This document shows, piece after piece, positions 12,388-23,249 of a DNA stretch of 64,000 nt. Source of the DNA: Blastocladiella emersonii ATCC 22665 (lineage: Eukaryota; Blastocladiomycota; Blastocladiomycetes; Blastocladiales; Blastocladiaceae). The stretch covers positions 806,001 through 870,000 of the forward strand of contig JANHCV010000003.1 in assembly GCA_025594325.1 (NCBI GenBank), in the 5' to 3' direction. The notes beneath the pieces are model-generated. The model was not told the DNA's origin. It ran no database searches and was given only the letters and a program-made list of their open reading frames with translations. Numbering within the stretch: position 1 is the first letter of the stretch; the number at the start of each line of letters is the position of its first letter. The translations under genes and the position numbers were made by a program.

Positions 12388-14983
12388 GTCAATGAGCTCG
12401 CTTAATGAGAGAGCAACTGGACGCGCTCTGCAAGCACACGAGCGGTAGCTGCGACGACAATTCTGACTGGACACGTTCTGTACCTTCAATCTTTGGTTCC
12501 TGATCGGTGAGCTTAGCCATACCTGCTTCCCGACGCTACAGTAGCGCATTGTGTCCATCTCCGCTACATCGCTGCTCGCCTTTCACTACGCGCGAGCCCT
12601 GCTGCTGCGGGCGAAGATTAACTTGATGCCGAAAGAGTCTACCACCGGGAATATATTGCACATTCATCGACTTGACCCGCGCCAGCGACTTCATCAGGAT
12701 CGTCCATCAGAGCCATAGACAGCCGTCCAGCTCCGCGCGGCGACTTGCTTGTACGAAGGGCCGGAAGCGCACGGGTGACGCGGCCTTTTCACGGCACCCG
12801 TGCGTGTACGGCCCAGCAGCGCGACGCTTGAGGACCATGGAAGCTAAGATATCTACGATTTAATTTGGTCGAATCTGTCGAAGGACAAGGCGCCTCGTTT
12901 GGGGACACGCGTCGATTGAGGCGTAGCTCGCTGTGCGTAGATGTGACCGGAAGTATAGTGGGTGAGATGCTGAGCAGGCTTGCGAGCAACTTGGTGTAGA
13001 ATAGTTCCTTCTTGATGCATCGCGCCACGACGGGTATACAATCCGGCGCGACGTCAACGTGGATGGAACATTGAGTCGTGTGCGCGGATATATGAGATAG
13101 CTTGACGTGCTCTTCGACTGCTTAGGTGTCATTGAGGACTTCCTTCGAGGAAAGTAAGCGGACGGGACACTGCAGCCGTTGCGGATGGGTCCTCGAAGCA
13201 AGGACGGCGGGTTCGCTGGATTCATTAAAGTCGGCCGACCGGCTTAAGGGGGCGGGCCCAGCAACGAAAGCAGGTGCTGACTTGATTGCGACGAGATTTC
13301 ATGAGTCTACGTCATAAACTGTATGCTGGTCAGGCGAGCGGGGATGAGCGCGAGCCCGAGGCGAAGTTGCCCGCCACTCTGACCGTCGAGCGATCGCGCG
13401 AGCTCATCACCGAAGCCACGTCGGGAACACGTGAAATCCACGCCATTTCTCGACGCGTCTCGCGTACCGTTGCCACTTCACCTAGTTTTGCACTAAGGGA
13501 GGAGGGAAAGCCTTCAAGCACAGTGGCTCGGATGTGTCGAGCTCCGTGAGGAGAGCGTCTCAAGACCGCCGCCATCTGCTCCAAGCACCAGTCGCTCCGA
13601 GAAGGGGAGCGGGCGAGGCAGCGCTGGCCTTTGCGGCGGGGCGGTGGGCTGGGGCGGTGCGCGCTTGGTTGCTTGGTTTCTTGGTTTGCCGGTTTGGCCA
13701 CTCGGTCCTGCCATAGTGAGGGTCGAGAACATGGCGTAAAAACGCTAAGTCACGGACATTTTCATTAAGCCGCAACCATGCGATTCGGCGGGTATCGCAT
13801 CAAGCACGTGCGTTTCGCGAATGCGCATGCAACTCGCGCCTGGCGAAGTTCTTGTCCAAGGCGAAGAGGTCGAAGGCCGTTCTCTGTCCTACCGCCATTC
13901 AAGATGGAGTACGAGGAACCACCAACCTTTGAGGTAAACGGGGGATTCAGACTTTCGTGCCGACTTCAACTTGGTCGCCGACCTCGTTTGCGGGGCCGCT
14001 CAAAAGCAACACACTCCTAGTCCTCGTAACCGAGCGTTCATCGCGAAGAAGTCGACCAAGACCTTAGTCTCTGCAACGCTCTGCAGCTTCCATCTCGAGA
14101 CATCACGGTTGCTGGTGTAGTAGACACGGCGTACGCCTGGATTGCGGGCGTGATGGCGTCAGTGTACGACTTGCTCAGCAGCACGCTATCAACCCTTCTA
14201 TTCCTCGTTGGCTGCATGCTGCAGGTTATGGTCGAAGGCCTCATGTTGCTCCTTGTGGCTCCATGGACGTTGAGTGACCTGGTCTTCCTGGACTCGGGGC
14301 CGTCTCTCTTCTTGCTCAGCGAACCGCTGATTGTGGCCCCATGGGCCGATCGTACAGCGCGCGTCTCAGTCGGACTCGGAATCCTTGCTGCAGTGGCTAC
14401 CGTGTCTTTCGCTATGGCCGCACCGTCGGTACGTGGCATGGCAATCAAGTTTGCTGGCGGGAGCGACGTCACTGGCAGCGCTGCTTTGGGCCGGGACGAA
14501 GAAAATGATGCTTCCTGCCGTCTAGGTTCGAGGAATTTTGTTGGAACACTATGTAAGCTTACTTACGATGTCGATTTGGACGAGTTTGTTGAACTCAAGT
14601 TCGCAGTGGGACGCATCCCACCAACCTGCTTCCAACAGGAGAGTCCACTGATTTAGGCCCTTTTTAACCATTACAAGGATCTGGACTTTGATTCACGCAC
14701 TATACCATCATTTTACGAGTAGCTGATTTGCTTCCGTGATCCATCATGTTCGCGTTGGTCACCTCCGCCTGACTTCACGTGACGCGCTCCGCGTCTCCCG
14801 CCGCGCGCGTGTCTCGCGCGTCGCGTGTCCGCGCGTTTTTCACCGCGGTCCGCGTGACCCCCGCGATAGCCCGAACGCGCGCCCGTTCCCCTGACGCGTC
14901 GATCGCCCGTTCTTCTCGCAGCCGCTCCCATCCCCTCTCCCCTCCCCATTCGCCGCCCCCGCACCGAGCACACACGCCGAACC
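12388..14983. other. lower-GC gene-poor island
   Basis: About 2.6 kb with visibly lower GC than the flanks and no long frame with GC-rich third positions. Short ORFs occur on both strands (for example 13778-14020 and 14150-14656 on plus, 14038-14472 on minus) but none shows a recognisable domain or a convincing splice structure. The segment contains a 38-bp exact match to the start of the gene at 57492. It may be decayed mobile or duplicated DNA, by inference only. The final 200 bp, rich in CGCG and pyrimidine runs, is probably the promoter and leader of the gene at 14984. Confidence 0.6.
13562..13599 (+). repeat. 38-bp exact copy of the 5' coding end of the gene at 57492
   Basis: The segment starting AAGACCGCCGCCATCTGCTC is identical over 38 bases to 57495-57532, codons 2 to 14 (KTAAICSKHQSLR) of the gene there. 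Identity stops abruptly on both sides and no ATG precedes it in that frame. It looks like a fragment of a dispersed family or a small duplication. Confidence 0.85.
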
Positions 14984-16222
14984 ATGTCATCGCGCTCCTG
15001 GAACACGAACACCACCAAGCCGTCGCGCGGCAAGCGCGGCGGGTACCGCGGCCGGGGTTCCGGCGGCCCGCACCACTCGTCCAACCCGACCTCCTCCTCG
15101 TCCGCGTCGCCGCCGCCCGTCGGCGCCTACGACACGCGGTGCGCGCAGCCGTTCCTGGACATGGGCGTGGTCGTGTGCCGGCTGAAACCCTCCCCCGCCG
15201 CGCTCGCAACCTCGGACGCGCCGCCGTACCTGCTCGACATCACCGAGACGCTGGTCCGGCTCGGCCTCGCGCCCGCGCGCCCGCGCACCACGCACCACCA
15301 CCACGGCCTGCTGCGCGCACACGTCCAGCCGTCGTCGGCCGACCCCGCCACCGGCGGCGCGGTCGCGGTCGCGCGCCCGACGTCCGTGATCAAGGACCTG
15401 ATCGCGCCCGCGGGCCTGCACGACGCGCTCGCGTCGCAGGCCGTCTACGTGCAGCTGCTCGCGATGCGGTCGCCGCTCGCCCTGCGCGTCCAGGCGGCGG
15501 CGGAGAAGCTGCACGGCGACGAGGGCGCCGCGTTTCTCGCGGACGCGATGCGCGCGTGTGCGGGCACCGGCACCGGGACCGGTGGTGATGGCGGCGGTGA
15601 TCCGCGCGGCGGCACGGAGGCGGCGACAGGAGGCGCCGGCGCCGGCGCCGGCGGTGGTGGGATGATGGCGAGTGCCGCCGAGGGGAAGGTTGCCATGGCC
15701 TTGCGCGCACCGGGCCCGGCGGCGTACGACTCGGGCCCGCAGCCCGACCGCGCGTCGTCGGCGGCGAGTAAGAAGCAGCAGGCCAAGTACACGCGCGCGG
15801 ACCGCGCCGCCGCCGCCCCACCGCGGGCGCCGAGTCCGTCACTCGAGACCCGCGCCGCTGCGCCGCCGCCGCACCCCGAGCAGGTTTCGGCGACCATCAA
15901 GAACGGCCACGCTGTCGACAACCGCGACCGCGCGCCGAGCCCGGCCGCCGCTTCCCGCCCCGCATCCCCAACCCCGCCGTCGCGCCCGCGATCGCCGCTG
16001 GTCCTGACGGCCGACGAGACGGACCTGGTTCTCGCGCTGCGCAAGGCGACGGCGGCGGCGGCCGCGGCGGGCGCGGACCCAGGGTGCGGCGCGCCGTCGG
16101 CCGACACGCTGGCGGACCTGATCGCGAGCATGGTGGGGGTGCTGCACCACGGGGGCGAGGGCGGTGGTGGTGGTGGGGACGAGATGGGACAGCGGGTGCG
16201 TCGCGCGTCCAACTGGCTTTGA
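14984..16222 (+). CDS. hypothetical protein with RG-rich N-terminus
   Basis: Single exon, 412 residues, not recognised. The N-terminus has a basic RGG-like patch (KPSRGKRGGYRGRGSGG). Residues about 45-180 look folded: QPFLDMGVVVCRLKPSP, LLDITETLVRLGL and LHDALASQAVYVQLLAM suggest helices. The middle is Gly/Ala/Pro-rich and disordered, with a second possible helical segment near residue 345 (LTADETDLVLALRKATAAAAAA). No membrane segment or signal peptide is evident. The RG patch suggests RNA binding, by inference only. The start is the first ATG after a C/T-rich leader. Its stop lies 71 bp from that of the convergent F-box gene. Confidence 0.7.
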   Translation: MSSRSWNTNTTKPSRGKRGGYRGRGSGGPHHSSNPTSSSSASPPPVGAYDTRCAQPFLDMGVVVCRLKPSPAALATSDAPPYLLDITETLVRLGLAPARPRTTHHHHGLLRAHVQPSSADPATGGAVAVARPTSVIKDLIAPAGLHDALASQAVYVQLLAMRSPLALRVQAAAEKLHGDEGAAFLADAMRACAGTGTGTGGDGGGDPRGGTEAATGGAGAGAGGGGMMASAAEGKVAMALRAPGPAAYDSGPQPDRASSAASKKQQAKYTRADRAAAAPPRAPSPSLETRAAAPPPHPEQVSATIKNGHAVDNRDRAPSPAAASRPASPTPPSRPRSPLVLTADETDLVLALRKATAAAAAAGADPGCGAPSADTLADLIASMVGVLHHGGEGGGGGGDEMGQRVRRASNWL

Positions 16223-16293
16223 TTCAGCGGGATGGGAATAAACGGAACGAACGAACGATGTGTATACTTTTCGACTCGGGTTGGTTGGTATCT

Positions 16294-18620
16294 TCACACT
16301 CCTCCTGCTCCTCCGCTTGCCGCTGCCGCGGCCGCAGCCGCAGCGGCCGCGACGTGGGCCGTGGGCGGTGGTGGTGCGTTAGCGGCGTGGGACGCGGGCG
16401 GCTTCGCGTACGGGTTGAGCTCGATGTCGTCGTTGTCGTCGGGCGGGAGCCCCGCGCGGGCCGCGGCGCGGTGGGACGGGCCGAGGTGCGCCGCGCACGC
16501 CGGGAACACGTACATGTGCGAGTGCCGCGACTCGAACAGGTCTACACGGTCGAGGGGTCAATAAAGAGAGCGGACAAAGGGGGGGGGGGTAATCGCAATG
16601 GCGTACAGTAGAGGTTGACGAGCAGCCACTGCCCCGTGAGCGGGACGCGCGCGACCGTGAAGGGGAGGTAGTTGTCGACCTGGAGCAGCGAGTTGCGGAA
16701 CCGCGCGTGGTGCTGCGCGCGGGGCGACGCCTGGTCGGCGTCGGGCCGCGGGAACGACTCGGCGAGGAACTGCGCGAGCAGCGGCGACACGCGTTCCGGC
16801 TCCGGTGGGGGCGGCGGCGGGGACGCGAGCGCCGGCGCGGCGGACGCCACGTCGTACGCCCCCGAGTACGCGTACGGATCGCGGTGATGGTGCTGGCGAC
16901 GATGGTGGTGGCGATGGCCGTACTCGTAGTCGTACTCGCGCGGGTGCGGGCGGTGCTGGTACTCGTGCGGGTGGTGGTGGCAGTAGTAGTCGGCGGCCGA
17001 CCGCGACTGCGCGTGCGCGTGCGCGTGGGCGTGCGGGTACGGGTACGCGTACGAGTAGTCGTGGTACTGCGGGTAGTCGACAACAGGCTGTGCCTGCTGC
17101 ATCGGCGGCGGCGGGGGTGGTGGCTGGTCCTCGACGTGGACGACGGGCGAAGCAGACGCGGGCGCCAGCGCCGGGGCGGCAGGAGCAGGCGCGGGGAGCG
17201 GGGCCGACTTGGCCTTGACGTTGCGGGTGTGCTTGGACGCGACCGGGCACGCGGGCGGGGCGGCGTGCGGGGCGGCGTGGTGCGGCGGGTGGCCGTGGTC
17301 GCGGCCGAGGTTGAGGTCGCGCCGGACGGGAGGGGCAGACGCGGCGTCGGCCACGACAACGGCGGCAGTAGCAGCGAGCGCCTCTTGTTCCTCCTCCTCT
17401 TCGTCGCCCTCGCCCGAGACCAGGTCCGACTCGCTGAGCGTGGCCGTGATGCTCCCCAGATCCTCCTCCTCCTCCTCCTCTTCATCCTCCGACTCATCAT
17501 CGTCCTCCTCCTCCTCCTCGGCATCAATCTCCTCGAGCGCGGGCGGCGGGTGCGGGCTGGGCGTGACGACCGAGGGGTCGGGCGGCGCGCTGTGGAAGCG
17601 CCACTGCATGCGGATCGGGCAGGCGGGCCCGTAGTAGGTGGTGCGGTAGATGCCGTCGGGGCAATAGCACGAGACGTAGCCGGGTGGGAGCTTGCCGGGG
17701 AGGTAGCCACCGGAGGCGGTGAGGGCGGAGCGCGAGGGGTCCATGTAGAACATGTTGAACTGGAGCTTGACGAGCTCGCCGCGGGTGATGGCGGCGCGGC
17801 GCGTGTCCTGGCGGGCCACGGCCGACGCGTACTTCCACTTGGACAGCCAGCGGAAGTTGAGCGGCGGCCAGGGGGCGAGCCAGTCGGCAAAGGACTCGCG
17901 CATGATGCGCTCGAGGGCGAGGTACCGGCGCGACGCGTGTGGAGCCACGGCGACGGTCGTGGTGGGCGCGGGCGGATCGTAGTAGCCGCCGTAGTAGTTG
18001 CTGGACGACGACGACGGGTGCGGGTGGCCGTAGTACTCGTTGCCGTAGCCGCGCTGGTGCTGCTGCTGGTGGTACGGGTCATAGTACGCGTGCTGCTGCT
18101 GGCGGTGCACTTGGTGCGGCGGCGGCCTCGCATGCGCCGGAGCCGCAGCATCGACGACGCGCCCGGCGAGGGTCTCGGCGAGCGCCGCGTCCTGCTGCGG
18201 GAGCAGCAAGTCCCACGCCTGGCGCGCGAGGAGGAGGTCGACGAGCTCGCTCTCCGACAACGTGCCGTGCGGGTGGCACGCGAAATCGCACAGCGGGTGG
18301 AGCGCGTGGGGCGGGACGTGGAACTGCTCGGCGGCGACGGCCCAGCGGTAGTGGGCGCGCCACACGGCCTCGTCGTGGGCGAGGCGCGCCCAGTACCGGC
18401 ACGCGAGGGCGGCGGCGCCGAGGTCGCGCGCGGCGAGGCGGCCGGGCGTGGTGGTGGCCTGGGCCTTGGCGGCGGCGGGGACGCGCGCGTCGGCGAGCTG
18501 GGCGCGGCTCGGCAGCGCGACACGGTGCAGGATGGCGATGGCCAGCTCGACGGGCAGGCGCGACACCAGGTCCGGCTGCGACGGCGCGACGCGGCGCAGC
18601 GAGTCGGCGGTGAAGGTCAT
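16294..18620 (-). CDS. F-box protein with uncharacterised C-terminal region
   Basis: Exons 18620-16607 and 16541-16294 join in frame to 753 residues. An F-box lies near residues 15-100 (LVSRLPVELAIAILHRV, then ALACRYWARLAHDEAVWRAHY). F-box proteins are substrate receptors of SCF ubiquitin ligases and bind Skp1 through this motif. The middle has a conserved-looking block, about residues 225-345 (PPLNFRWLSKWKY, MDPSRSALTASGGYLPGKLP, YVSCYCPDGIYRTTYYGPA), then a long acidic run, His/Tyr-rich low complexity and a structured stretch near 660-720 that continues across the intron. The C-terminus ends in an alanine run. The substrate is unknown. The intron holds an 11-base C tract on the coding strand. 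Confidence 0.78.
16579..16589. repeat. 11-base G homopolymer inside an intron
   Basis: Eleven consecutive G on plus, C on the transcribed strand, within the intron of the F-box gene. Length may vary or be misread. Confidence 0.8.
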
Positions 18621-19022
18621 GGCGGGGTGCGGGTGGGTCGAGTGCAGCGGGTTACATGGGGCACTCTCGAGCGATGGGATGGGGGAGGGGAGAGAGCGAG
18701 GAGGAGGCGGCGCGGAGCAGAGTGCCCCCGTTCCGCTGCCCGGGGCTGCGCGCAGCTCAGCGCCAGCTCAGCGCGGCGTGGCGAACCCGCGGCGGCGAAC
18801 GCGGACACGCGCCCCACGGCGCTCACGGCGCACACGGCGTGGGAACGGGGACCGACGCGCTGTCCTGCTTCGGGAACCGCCGCGGGAACGCGCTCCCCGC
18901 TGCTGGGATCCGGGGCACCACTGCCGGACCTGCCATGACCCTCACGTCGCCTGAAGCTGCACAACAACATCGCTTTGCATTCGTGGACACCAACAACTCT
19001 CTCGCCTTGTTCCCGATACGAA
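18621..19022. promoter_or_regulatory. intergenic region: F-box promoter and GYF gene 3' end
   Basis: About 400 bp between the start of the F-box gene and the stop of the GYF gene, both on minus. No ORF or RNA gene is supported. It should hold the GYF transcript end and the F-box promoter. No clear TATA box was seen. Confidence 0.5.
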
Positions 19023-22000
19023 TCAGTGGCGCTTGTTCCCGCGCTTCTTCTTGCCGCCGGACACGGTCGTGAACCCGCCGCCGTTGCCGCTGCCGTTCGC
19101 GCCGTTCCCGCCCTTCTTGGCCGACGCGGACGACGACGAGGACGCGATCGCCCACGTCTCGGGGAGCCCGAGGTCCGCGCGGCGGCGGCGCACAAACTCG
19201 GCGGCGAACACGCGCCCGTCGACGCTGGTCGAAATGTCGAGGACCATGTCGGCGACGAGCCCGATGGTCGACGACGCCGCGTCGTCCGTCACGGGGAAGT
19301 CGACGAGCATGCCGAGCAGCGTGGGCACCAGGGCGCCCGCGTTCGGGATCGCCTTGAGCGCAACGCGCGCCCACTTGGCCGTCTCGTCCGAGATGCCCTT
19401 GGTCTTGGGCGCCGCGGCCGCGGGGGCGATCGTGACGACGCGCGCAGAAGCCGACGGCGACGACGGAGCGGCCAGGCCACCGGTAGCCGCCCCCTTGACG
19501 GGCTTGGCGCCGGGACCGACCTTGACCCACGCGCCGCCGGCCGACGACGCCGACGCCGTCGAGGGGGCCGCAACCACCGCCTTCTTGCCCGACGCGGCCA
19601 TGCCGCCCGCGAGGACGGGCGCCTGGAGGAACTGCGCGGCCGCCGCCGAGCTCGACGTCGTCGACGCGCCGGACGCCGGGCGCGAGGGGGCGTTGGCCGC
19701 CGCGGCCGCCTGCTGCGCGGCAATCGACTGCGGGACGGGCGCCTCGATCGTGGACCACGACCCGGCCTTCTCCTTAGTCTGCTGGTCCTTGGCCGACCGC
19801 TGGGCGGGCGCGGGCGAGGGGACGGGGAGCGGGCCCGACAGGGGCGCGTCCCAGCCCGCGAGCTCCGTGAGAGCGGCCGCGCTCTCGGCGTTGCGCTTCT
19901 TCTGGCGCGCGAGCTCGCGCGCCTCCTCCTCCTGCTGGATCTCGAGGAACGACTTGCCGGCGGTGCCCGCGGGCTTCCACGCCGCCGCCGCCTCGGCCGC
20001 CGCGAGCGCGGCCGCTGCCGCCTGCTCGGCCGCGAGGGTCTTCTTGGACTTGCGCCCACCCATGGCCGTCGTCGGCGTGCCCCACGACAGGATCTTGACG
20101 GGCTCACCGCCGGCGGGGGCGCCGGTGGCCGAGAGCACGGGCGAGTCGCCGCCGGTAGGAGCGGGCGACGCGGCCGCAGCAACAGGGGCAGCAGCCGGGG
20201 CGGACGCGGGCGAGTTGGAGCCCTTCTTGCGCTTGACCTCCTGCTCCATGATATCGGTCAGTTTGGGCGCCGCGGGCGCCGCCTTGGCCTGCTTGGACCA
20301 CGGCGCGGCCACCGCGTGCGCGGGGGCGATCACGCGGGCCGCGGGGCTGCCGCGCGCGGGGCTGTTGGTCGCCGACGACGACGACGCGGCGCCGCCCGTG
20401 GCCGACCACAACGAGTCGCCGGCCGACGGGATCGCCGTCGTCGCCCACAGGTCCTCGGCGGCTGCGTCCTCCTGGACGGCCCACGCCGAGACCGACGGGT
20501 TCGCGGCGCCGGCGGGAGCGGGCGCGGCGTCGACAAAGTCGTCGAGGTCGGGCAGCACGGCGACGGGGGCGGGGGCGGTCTCCTTGGTCTTTTTAGTCGA
20601 CTTGGTGGCGGCAGCCTTGGGCGTCGCCGCGGCAGCAGCAGAAGCAGCGGCAGCCGCCGCCACCTTCTTCTCCTCGGCGGCCTTGGCCTTGGCCGCCTTC
20701 TCCTTGTCCTTGAGCTCCTTCTCGGCAGCCGCAGCGGCTGCGGCAGCGGCGGCAGCCTGCTCGGCGGCCTTGGCCTTGGCCTGCTGCTCCTTCTTGGTCA
20801 CGGCGACGGGGACGGCGACCTCCTCCTTGACGGCGGCAACCTTCTTGACGGACTCGGTCTTCTTGGCCGACGACTTCTTGGTCACGGGCGCGGCCTCGAC
20901 GGCGGCGGGGGTGGGAGCGGGCTCGGCCTTGGGCGACTTGACCGCGGGGGCGGGCGCGGGCGCAGCGACGGCCTTCTTCTTGGGGCTCGCGGGCGCAGCG
21001 ACGGCGGCCGCGGAGACGGGCTTGGCGTCCTCCTTGGGGGCAGCGGGAGCGGGCGCAGGCTTGGGCGACGCGGCGCGCTTGGGCGAGGGCACGCGCTTGG
21101 GCGACGGAACGCGCGTGGCGGGCTTCTTGGGCGAGCGAACCGGAGCGGCAATGGGCTCGTCCTCGTCGGCGACGACCGAGGTAGCGACCGCCGCAGCGAC
21201 GGGCTCAGCAACCTTGGTGGTCTCGGTCTCGGCGGGCTTGGACTCGGCGACAGCCGACGGGTCCGCGGTCAGCGACATAGCGCCGATCGTGCCGGCGAGC
21301 GGGTCGACCGGGGCGGGGGCGGGGGCCATTCCGAACGCGCCAGCGTACGCGGCGCCCGCGGCGCCGTACGCAGCAGCGGGGTTCCCGATCGGGGCGCCGT
21401 ACGCGGCAGCAGCAGCGCCAGCCGAAGTCGCGGCGCCCCAGCCGCCGGGCGACGTGCCGTACATGTCGTACGAGTTAGCGCGCGGGGTGCCGGCGGCCGC
21501 GGCGGCGGCGCCGTACTGCGAGTAGTAGGCGGCGGCCTGCGGGTTGTGGAGGTGGTGGTGGTGGTGCATGCCGGCGGCGCCCGCGCCGTAGGCGCCGTAC
21601 TGGTGAGCGGCGGCGTACGGGTTGTGCAGCTGCGGCTGCTGGTACGCGGCGGCCATGAGCGAGGCCTGGTGGTGCAGCGGGTTGGCGGCGGCGGCCGCCG
21701 CGGCGCCCCAGCCGCCGGCCTGCGAGGCGGCGGGCGAGCCGTACGGGTTCATGCCGCCCGCGGCGCCAGCGGCAGCGCCGGGAGCGCCCCAGCCGGCGCC
21801 AGCGCCGTAGTCGAGGCCGGCGGTGCCCGCAGCACCACCCGCGCCGTACGCGCCGTAGAGGCCGGCGGTCGGGTCGAGGCCGCCCGCGGCACCGCCGTAG
21901 CCCGTGGCCGCAGCGCCCGGGGCCGCGGCCGTGTTGCCGCCGAACGGGTCGTAGTAGTTGTTGGCCGTGGTGTTGGCGGCACCGAACGGGGCGCCGCCCG

Positions 22001-23249
22001 TGCCCGCGGCAGCGGCGGGGGTGCCGCCGGGCGGGGTGTAGCGGGCCGAGAGGAACGGCGAGTCCGTGTCGCCGTTGCAAAAGGCGCGAGCGAACTCGGC
22101 GAGGGGCACAAAGGCGCCCGAGTCGGCCATGGAGCCGAGCGAGGAGCGGAAGACGGCCTTGACGGCGAGGTCCTGGCCGAAGTAGTGGCCGTACCACTCC
22201 TGCATCTTGGCCGACTCGAAGGGACCCTGGACGGTGCCGGCGGGGTCGCGGTAGTACCACTCCTGGATGGCCCACGTCTCGGGCGGGTCGGTGCCGAGCT
22301 GGGCCGGGGTCCCGATGCGGTCGAACCCGGGCGCGCCCGCGCCGGCGCCGGTCGTGGTCGAGGCCTGGGTCCCACCCGTGTTGTTGGTGGTGGCGGCCGT
22401 GGCCGAGGCAGTACCGGTGCCGGGCCCGCCGGGCCCGCGGCTGAGGCGGCCGCCCGTGGGCGAGCGCGAGCGCGAGCGGCGCGACCAGGCAACGCTGCCG
22501 ACGTCCGACGCGTCGTTGGCGGCGGTGCTCCAGTGCTCGCTGCCGGCGTTGCTGGCCGCGTAACCGCCGCCGTTAGCGTTGGCGCCGAGCGAGGCGCCCG
22601 CGGGGAAGCGCGCGTCTTCGGGCGACGTGGCGTTACTGGCCGAGCCGGCGCGGAACCCGCCGAGGCCGCCGTCGGGGCGACGAGCGCGCGGGCCGGCAAT
22701 GCCCGCGGTGCCGAGGGCCGAGACGCCGGGCTTCTTGTTGGGCGAGGGGTCCGGGTGGATCAGGCCGGCGTCGAGCAGGGCCACCTCGTCGAGCGAGCGC
22801 GGGGTGCGGGCGAGCGGGTCGACGGGGACGGGCGACACAACGACGGCGGCGGCCGGGTCGGCCGTGGCCAGCGGGTTGCCGCCCGGGTGGTGGGCCGGGT
22901 CCATGGCCGCGTCGCGCAGGCGCAGCAGGTCGGCCTTGGCGAAGGTGTAGGCGCCGTCGGTCGGGCGCAGCGACACGGGCTCGGGCGGCGGGACCGTGGC
23001 CGTCGACGACGTCGCCGAGGCGGCGGCAGGGGCGGCATCGGCGCTCATGGTGCGGGCCGGGTACAGGCCGCGCGACTGCGGCGGGATGTAGGCGTTGGGC
23101 GAGGGCGTGCCGAGCGGGGCAGCGCCGGCGGCCGCGGGGGTGGTGCGGCGCGACCACGGCGAGGCGGTAGCCGACGACGAGGTGGCCGACGAGGTGGAGG
23201 CGGCGCGCATCGGGTTGCGCGGGATCGGGTTCGAGTGCAGCGACGACAT
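19023..23249 (-). CDS. GYF-domain protein (Smy2/Syh1/GIGYF type)
   Basis: Single exon, 1,408 residues from the ATG at 23249; an in-frame upstream extension exists but looks like leader sequence. The GYF domain at about residues 325-385 shows the signature WAIQEWYYRDPAGTVQGPF followed by KMQEWYGHYFGQDL. Ala/Gly/Tyr-rich low complexity follows, then Lys/Ala-rich charged repeats resembling coiled coil, then SFLEIQQEEEARELARQKK, a block shared with Smy2/Syh1 and GIGYF proteins. The C-terminus near residue 1280 has a conserved-looking helical region (ISDETAKWARVALKAIP). GYF domains bind proline-rich peptides (PPG-phi). Family members act in translational repression, mRNA quality control and COPII traffic. 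Very high third-position GC creates a 1,509-codon open frame on the opposite strand, judged a shadow. Confidence 0.88.
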   Translation of the reverse strand: MSSLHSNPIPRNPMRAASTSSATSSSATASPWSRRTTPAAAGAAPLGTPSPNAYIPPQSRGLYPARTMSADAAPAAASATSSTATVPPPEPVSLRPTDGAYTFAKADLLRLRDAAMDPAHHPGGNPLATADPAAAVVVSPVPVDPLARTPRSLDEVALLDAGLIHPDPSPNKKPGVSALGTAGIAGPRARRPDGGLGGFRAGSASNATSPEDARFPAGASLGANANGGGYAASNAGSEHWSTAANDASDVGSVAWSRRSRSRSPTGGRLSRGPGGPGTGTASATAATTNNTGGTQASTTTGAGAGAPGFDRIGTPAQLGTDPPETWAIQEWYYRDPAGTVQGPFESAKMQEWYGHYFGQDLAVKAVFRSSLGSMADSGAFVPLAEFARAFCNGDTDSPFLSARYTPPGGTPAAAAGTGGAPFGAANTTANNYYDPFGGNTAAAPGAAATGYGGAAGGLDPTAGLYGAYGAGGAAGTAGLDYGAGAGWGAPGAAAGAAGGMNPYGSPAASQAGGWGAAAAAAANPLHHQASLMAAAYQQPQLHNPYAAAHQYGAYGAGAAGMHHHHHLHNPQAAAYYSQYGAAAAAAGTPRANSYDMYGTSPGGWGAATSAGAAAAAYGAPIGNPAAAYGAAGAAYAGAFGMAPAPAPVDPLAGTIGAMSLTADPSAVAESKPAETETTKVAEPVAAAVATSVVADEDEPIAAPVRSPKKPATRVPSPKRVPSPKRAASPKPAPAPAAPKEDAKPVSAAAVAAPASPKKKAVAAPAPAPAVKSPKAEPAPTPAAVEAAPVTKKSSAKKTESVKKVAAVKEEVAVPVAVTKKEQQAKAKAAEQAAAAAAAAAAAEKELKDKEKAAKAKAAEEKKVAAAAAASAAAAATPKAAATKSTKKTKETAPAPVAVLPDLDDFVDAAPAPAGAANPSVSAWAVQEDAAAEDLWATTAIPSAGDSLWSATGGAASSSSATNSPARGSPAARVIAPAHAVAAPWSKQAKAAPAAPKLTDIMEQEVKRKKGSNSPASAPAAAPVAAAASPAPTGGDSPVLSATGAPAGGEPVKILSWGTPTTAMGGRKSKKTLAAEQAAAAALAAAEAAAAWKPAGTAGKSFLEIQQEEEARELARQKKRNAESAAALTELAGWDAPLSGPLPVPSPAPAQRSAKDQQTKEKAGSWSTIEAPVPQSIAAQQAAAAANAPSRPASGASTTSSSAAAAQFLQAPVLAGGMAASGKKAVVAAPSTASASSAGGAWVKVGPGAKPVKGAATGGLAAPSSPSASARVVTIAPAAAAPKTKGISDETAKWARVALKAIPNAGALVPTLLGMLVDFPVTDDAASSTIGLVADMVLDISTSVDGRVFAAEFVRRRRADLGLPETWAIASSSSSASAKKGGNGANGSGNGGGFTTVSGGKKKRGNKRH

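Noticed and set aside
12860-13040. Minus-strand YTKLLASLLSIS, similar to a Copia reverse transcriptase segment
   Set aside because: Only about a dozen residues agree, the following TRPD motif is missing and no neighbouring polymerase or integrase motif was found. Too weak to call an element.
14150-14656. 168-codon plus ORF with several hydrophobic stretches, possible membrane protein
   Set aside because: The hydrophobic runs are what antisense of Gln/Glu/Lys-rich sequence gives; there is no family match, no splice context, and a competing ORF overlaps on minus.
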